Shown: positions 6,872 to 9,027 of the stretch, one piece after another
How the letters are laid out: every line of letters starts with the position of its first letter
Position numbering within the stretch: position 1 is the first letter of the stretch
From: Alphaproteobacteria bacterium
Lineage (GTDB): Bacteria; Pseudomonadota; Alphaproteobacteria; CAAHEQ01; UBA3637
Assembly: GCA_017513365.1 (NCBI GenBank)
Contig: JAFXFY010000082.1
Coordinates: 1 to 9,027 of the forward strand
Length of the DNA: 9,027 nucleotides
Reading direction: 5' to 3'
Made by a program: the position numbers and the translations under genes
Notes under the pieces: generated by a model
What the model was told of the DNA's origin: nothing
Database searches by the model: none
What the model saw: the letters and a program-made list of their open reading frames with translations, nothing else

Positions 6872-6896
6872 TCATAACAAAGAAAGGATAAAAACT

Positions 6897-7181
6897 ATGA
6901 TTAAATCAGAACTTATTTCAAAAATTGCAGAACAAAACAAACTCAGCAAAAATGATGCTGAACGTGTTATTTCTACATTTTTTAATGAAATCACAAAAGC
7001 TTTAAGCGAAGGTAATCGTGTTGAATTACGTGGCTTTGGTGTTTTATCCGTCCGCACACGTAAACCTCGTTTAGCCAGAAACCCGAAAACAGGGGCTAAA
7101 GTTGAAGTGGCCGAAAAACGTGTACCATTTTTTAAAGCCGGTAAAAATATTAATGCCGCTTTAAATAAAACAAAAAAATAA
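6897..7181 (+). CDS. ihfB: IHF-beta-like (HU/IHF family) DNA-bending protein
   Basis: This 94-residue nucleoid protein bends DNA and acts in chromosome architecture, transcription and recombination. It has the family fold: two N-terminal helices (about 3-38), GNRVELRGFGVLSV (39-52) leading into the beta-saddle, and the arm RNPKTGAKVEV (61-71), where P63 is the residue that intercalates into the minor groove. The opening MIKSEL and the GNRVELRGFG segment are closer to alphaproteobacterial IHF-beta than to generic HU. If it is IHF-beta it needs an IHF-alpha partner, which is not in this window; an HU-like homodimer is the alternative. The ATG has AAAGGA at 6883-6888. The gene lies 9 bp before accD, so the two are probably co-transcribed. 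Confidence 0.85.
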   Translation: MIKSELISKIAEQNKLSKNDAERVISTFFNEITKALSEGNRVELRGFGVLSVRTRKPRLARNPKTGAKVEVAEKRVPFFKAGKNINAALNKTKK

Positions 7182-7190
7182 GGATAATTT

Positions 7191-8042
7191 ATGAATTGGA
7201 TTACCAGATTAACCCGACCGACAGTTAAAAAATTAGCTGTTCAAAAGGATATCCCCGATTATTTTTGGGATAAGTGTGCCGGCTGTGGTGAAATGTTATT
7301 CCATTCTGAAATTAACAAAGAAAACTTTGTGTGTCCGCATTGTGGATACCATTTTGCCTTACCGGTTCAAAAACGATTGGAAATGTTATTTGATAATGGG
7401 GAATACACCCCTATTCAATTACCAAAGGTAAAAGAAGATCCGTTAAACTTTGCGGACACAAAAAAATACACAGACCGTTTAAAAGACTATCGTAAAAAAA
7501 CAAAATCCGAAGATGCCATTATTGTGGCTCATGGTAAAATCGGTGGATTTAATGCCGTTGTCGGCGTGTTTGATTTTGGGTTTATGGGTGGTTCCATGGG
7601 AACGGCTGTTGGGGAAGCCATTATTAAGGCATCACAATTGGCTATTTTACAAGAAGCCGGCTTAATTTTACTACCGGCCAGTGGCGGAGCCCGTATGCAA
7701 GAGGGAATTTTGTCCTTAATGCAAATGGCCAGAACAACTGTTGCCGTCAAAAAATTAAAAGAACGCAAATTACCCTTTATTAATATCTTTACTAATCCGA
7801 CTATGGGTGGTGTAACGGCGTCCTTTGCCATGCTTGGTGATATTGCTTTTGCCGAACCGGGAGCCTCTATTGGTTTTGCGGGACTTAGAGTGATTGAGCA
7901 AATTACAATGTCTAAATTGCCCTCTAATTTCCAAAAGGCCGACTATTTACTGGACCATGGCATGATTGATCAAGTGATCCCTCGTAAGCAATTAAAGGCC
8001 GAAATCATTAAAGTCTTTAAATTATTACATCCTGCCCGTTAA
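7191..8042 (+). CDS. accD: Acetyl-CoA carboxylase carboxyltransferase subunit beta
   Basis: AccD forms the carboxyltransferase with AccA and makes malonyl-CoA for fatty acid synthesis in the cytoplasm. The 283-residue length is usual. The N-terminus MNWITRL and the four-cysteine zinc ribbon C29-X2-C32-X15-C48-X2-C51 are typical. The crotonase-like domain follows, with GGSMG (133-137), SGGARMQEG (164-172) and the oxyanion-type glycines in NPTMGGVTASFAM (202-214). The segment usually written GFAGPRVI reads GFAGLRVI here (L232 for proline). The C-terminus keeps LLDHGMID. AAGGAT at 7180-7185 overlaps the ihfB stop and serves ATG 7191. Neither accA nor the trp genes often found beside accD in alphaproteobacteria are present. 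No terminator is seen after the stop. Confidence 0.96.
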   Translation: MNWITRLTRPTVKKLAVQKDIPDYFWDKCAGCGEMLFHSEINKENFVCPHCGYHFALPVQKRLEMLFDNGEYTPIQLPKVKEDPLNFADTKKYTDRLKDYRKKTKSEDAIIVAHGKIGGFNAVVGVFDFGFMGGSMGTAVGEAIIKASQLAILQEAGLILLPASGGARMQEGILSLMQMARTTVAVKKLKERKLPFINIFTNPTMGGVTASFAMLGDIAFAEPGASIGFAGLRVIEQITMSKLPSNFQKADYLLDHGMIDQVIPRKQLKAEIIKVFKLLHPAR

Positions 8043-8046
8043 TCTC

Positions 8047-8076
8047 TTGCATAAATCAAATAATGTTCTATATATT
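8047..8076 (+). promoter_or_regulatory. Possible promoter of the 2-hydroxyacid dehydrogenase gene
   Basis: TTGCAT (8047-8052) and TATATT (8071-8076) are separated by 18 bp in the 53-bp gap after accD. The -35 matches at four of six positions and the -10 at five of six. Transcription from here would start near 8082-8084, leaving a leader of about a dozen bases. Read-through from accD is an equally open possibility because no terminator is seen. Confidence 0.5.
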
Positions 8077-8096
8077 CTTCAAAGGGGGAATATATA
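8069..8096. promoter_or_regulatory. Inverted repeat covering the dehydrogenase ribosome site
   Basis: TATATATTC (8069-8077) and GAATATATA (8088-8096) are perfect 9-bp inverted repeats. In RNA, two U-G wobbles and one C-G pair extend the stem inward to 12 bp with the tetraloop AAAG (8081-8084). The right arm holds most of the Shine-Dalgarno run AAAGGGGG (8081-8088) and reaches the A of the start codon. As DNA it overlaps the -10 hexamer and could be an operator. As RNA, in transcripts starting upstream of 8069, it would hide the ribosome site. Confidence 0.5.
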
Positions 8097-9027
8097 TGCA
8101 GTCTATTTTATTTTTTGATACCGATAATTTATTACGTGATTTTTCCAAAAATAAAACACTTGATAATCATCAAGCAATTTTTTTTGATACCGACATTAAC
8201 TCGGTTTCGGATACCGAAATTGCTCCCTATTTAGACAGCGAAATCATTTCCGTTTTTACGCATTCCAATATCATATCCAATGCACAGCTGGATAAATTTA
8301 AAAATCTTAAGCTCATTACCACCCGCTCAACCGGATTTAACCATATTGATTTAGAGTATTGCAAAACCAGAGGTATCACCGTATGCAATGTCCCCAAATA
8401 TGGCGAAACGACCGTAGCTGAATTTGCATTTGGATTATTGCTAGCTTTGGCCAGAAAAATTATCCAAGGCCGAAACGGTATGGCCCACAATCATGTGGAA
8501 ATTTCAAACTATATGGGATTTGATTTGTTTGGCAAAACAATTGGTATTATCGGGACAGGCTCAATCGGACGTCATATGATAGGGTTAGCCCAAGGTTTTG
8601 GCATGAAAGTCATTGCCTATGACCCCTACCCGACCGAAGCTTTGAAAAAGTTGTATGTACCATCACTTCAAGATATTTTTAAACAAGCCGATATCATTTC
8701 GTTGCACGTTCCCTCCACACCTCAAAACCATCATATGCTGGATGAAACGGCATTTAGTATGATGAAACAAGGCGTTATTATTATCAACACCGCACGAGGT
8801 GATTTAATTGATACGCAAGCCCTGTATTGTGCTATTCGCTCCGGCATTGTCGGCGGAGCAGGATTAGATGTTTTGGAAAATGAAGATTTTTTAATTCATG
8901 ATGATGTCCTGACGTGTCTCAGAGCAACGGATAGAGATATGCTGTTAGATTTGGCCATGAATTTAAAATTATTGCAATTTCGCAACGTCATAGCCACGCC
9001 TCATATTGCGTTTAATTCAGTGGATGC
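8096..9027 (+). CDS. D-2-hydroxyacid dehydrogenase, D-lactate dehydrogenase type (3' end outside window)
   Basis: This is an NAD-dependent dehydrogenase of the D-isomer 2-hydroxyacid family, most likely reducing pyruvate or a related 2-oxoacid and regenerating NAD+. Substrate cannot be fixed from sequence. Frame is open from ATG 8096 to the window end: 310 codons plus two bases. It shows the substrate-domain segment LITTRSTGFNHIDL (73-86) and NVPKYGETTVAEFAFGLLLAL (98-118). The Rossmann motif is GTGSIG (153-158), with D176 after it in AYDPYP, which favours NAD over NADP. The catalytic triad is R234 in NTARGDLID, E263 in GLDVLENED and H303 in TPHIAF. The 40 residues between E263 and H303 are longer than in 3-phosphoglycerate dehydrogenase and fit the D-LDH/VanH branch. 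AAAGGGGG at 8081-8088 supports this start. Confidence 0.9.
   Translation, partial: MQSILFFDTDNLLRDFSKNKTLDNHQAIFFDTDINSVSDTEIAPYLDSEIISVFTHSNIISNAQLDKFKNLKLITTRSTGFNHIDLEYCKTRGITVCNVPKYGETTVAEFAFGLLLALARKIIQGRNGMAHNHVEISNYMGFDLFGKTIGIIGTGSIGRHMIGLAQGFGMKVIAYDPYPTEALKKLYVPSLQDIFKQADIISLHVPSTPQNHHMLDETAFSMMKQGVIIINTARGDLIDTQALYCAIRSGIVGGAGLDVLENEDFLIHDDVLTCLRATDRDMLLDLAMNLKLLQFRNVIATPHIAFNSVD

Noticed and set aside
6833..6896. Terminator after atpG
   Set aside because: The region is A-rich but has no GC-rich stem followed by a T run, so the transcript end cannot be placed.
7529..7831. 100-codon minus-strand open frame within accD
   Set aside because: It is the complement of strongly conserved AccD codons. 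Its repeated Pro/Ala/Ile-rich content is a codon-bias shadow and no start signals are present.
8227..8490. 87-codon minus-strand open frame opposite the dehydrogenase
   Set aside because: It lies within the dehydrogenase coding region, which carries clear family motifs on the + strand.
1..9027. CRISPR array, transposon, phage or toxin-antitoxin content
   Set aside because: No spaced direct repeats, terminal inverted repeats, transposase or small antagonistic gene pair was seen; all long + strand frames are accounted for by named families.

Overview
The window is AT-rich chromosomal DNA, almost entirely coding on the + strand. TGG is used for Trp and TGA serves as a stop (ends of atpR and atpA), so the code is not a TGA=Trp code. 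The AccD and IHF-beta-like proteins look alphaproteobacterial, and IHF-beta next to accD recalls the alphaproteobacterial ihfB-trpFBA-accD neighbourhood. My best guess is an AT-rich, host- or gut-associated, probably fermentative alphaproteobacterium. That assignment is inference from memory of families, not from a database search.

Positions 1-155 hold no gene. There is a strong rho-independent terminator for something upstream (33-63), then a good sigma-70-type promoter (97-125), then a small palindrome at the likely transcription start (126-142). Positions 156-6832 are a complete nine-gene rotary ATPase operon in the order beta, epsilon, Q (AtpI-like), R, a, c, b, alpha, gamma. This is the diagnostic order of the N-type ATPase (atpDCQRBEFAG), not the usual F-type atpIBEFHAGDC. 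AtpR is present, there is no separate delta gene, the b subunit is long and ends in a delta-like segment, and the c subunit carries ESTxxY plus a second glutamate in helix 1. The genes are tightly packed and several overlap, which implies one transcript and translational coupling.

Positions 6833-8042 hold an IHF-beta/HU-type DNA-bending protein and the acetyl-CoA carboxylase beta subunit AccD, 9 bp apart and probably co-transcribed from a promoter beside the end of atpG. Positions 8096-9027 begin a D-2-hydroxyacid dehydrogenase (D-lactate dehydrogenase type) that runs off the window. It has its own promoter-like sequence and an inverted repeat that covers its ribosome binding site.

Functionally, the ATPase couples ATP hydrolysis or synthesis to H+ or Na+ movement across the membrane, AccD serves fatty acid synthesis, and the dehydrogenase probably regenerates NAD+ by reducing pyruvate or a similar 2-oxoacid. 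I found no defence system, CRISPR array, mobile element, tRNA or rRNA. The most notable content is the N-ATPase itself, its ion-site chemistry, and the RNA/DNA symmetry elements in front of the atp operon and the dehydrogenase.
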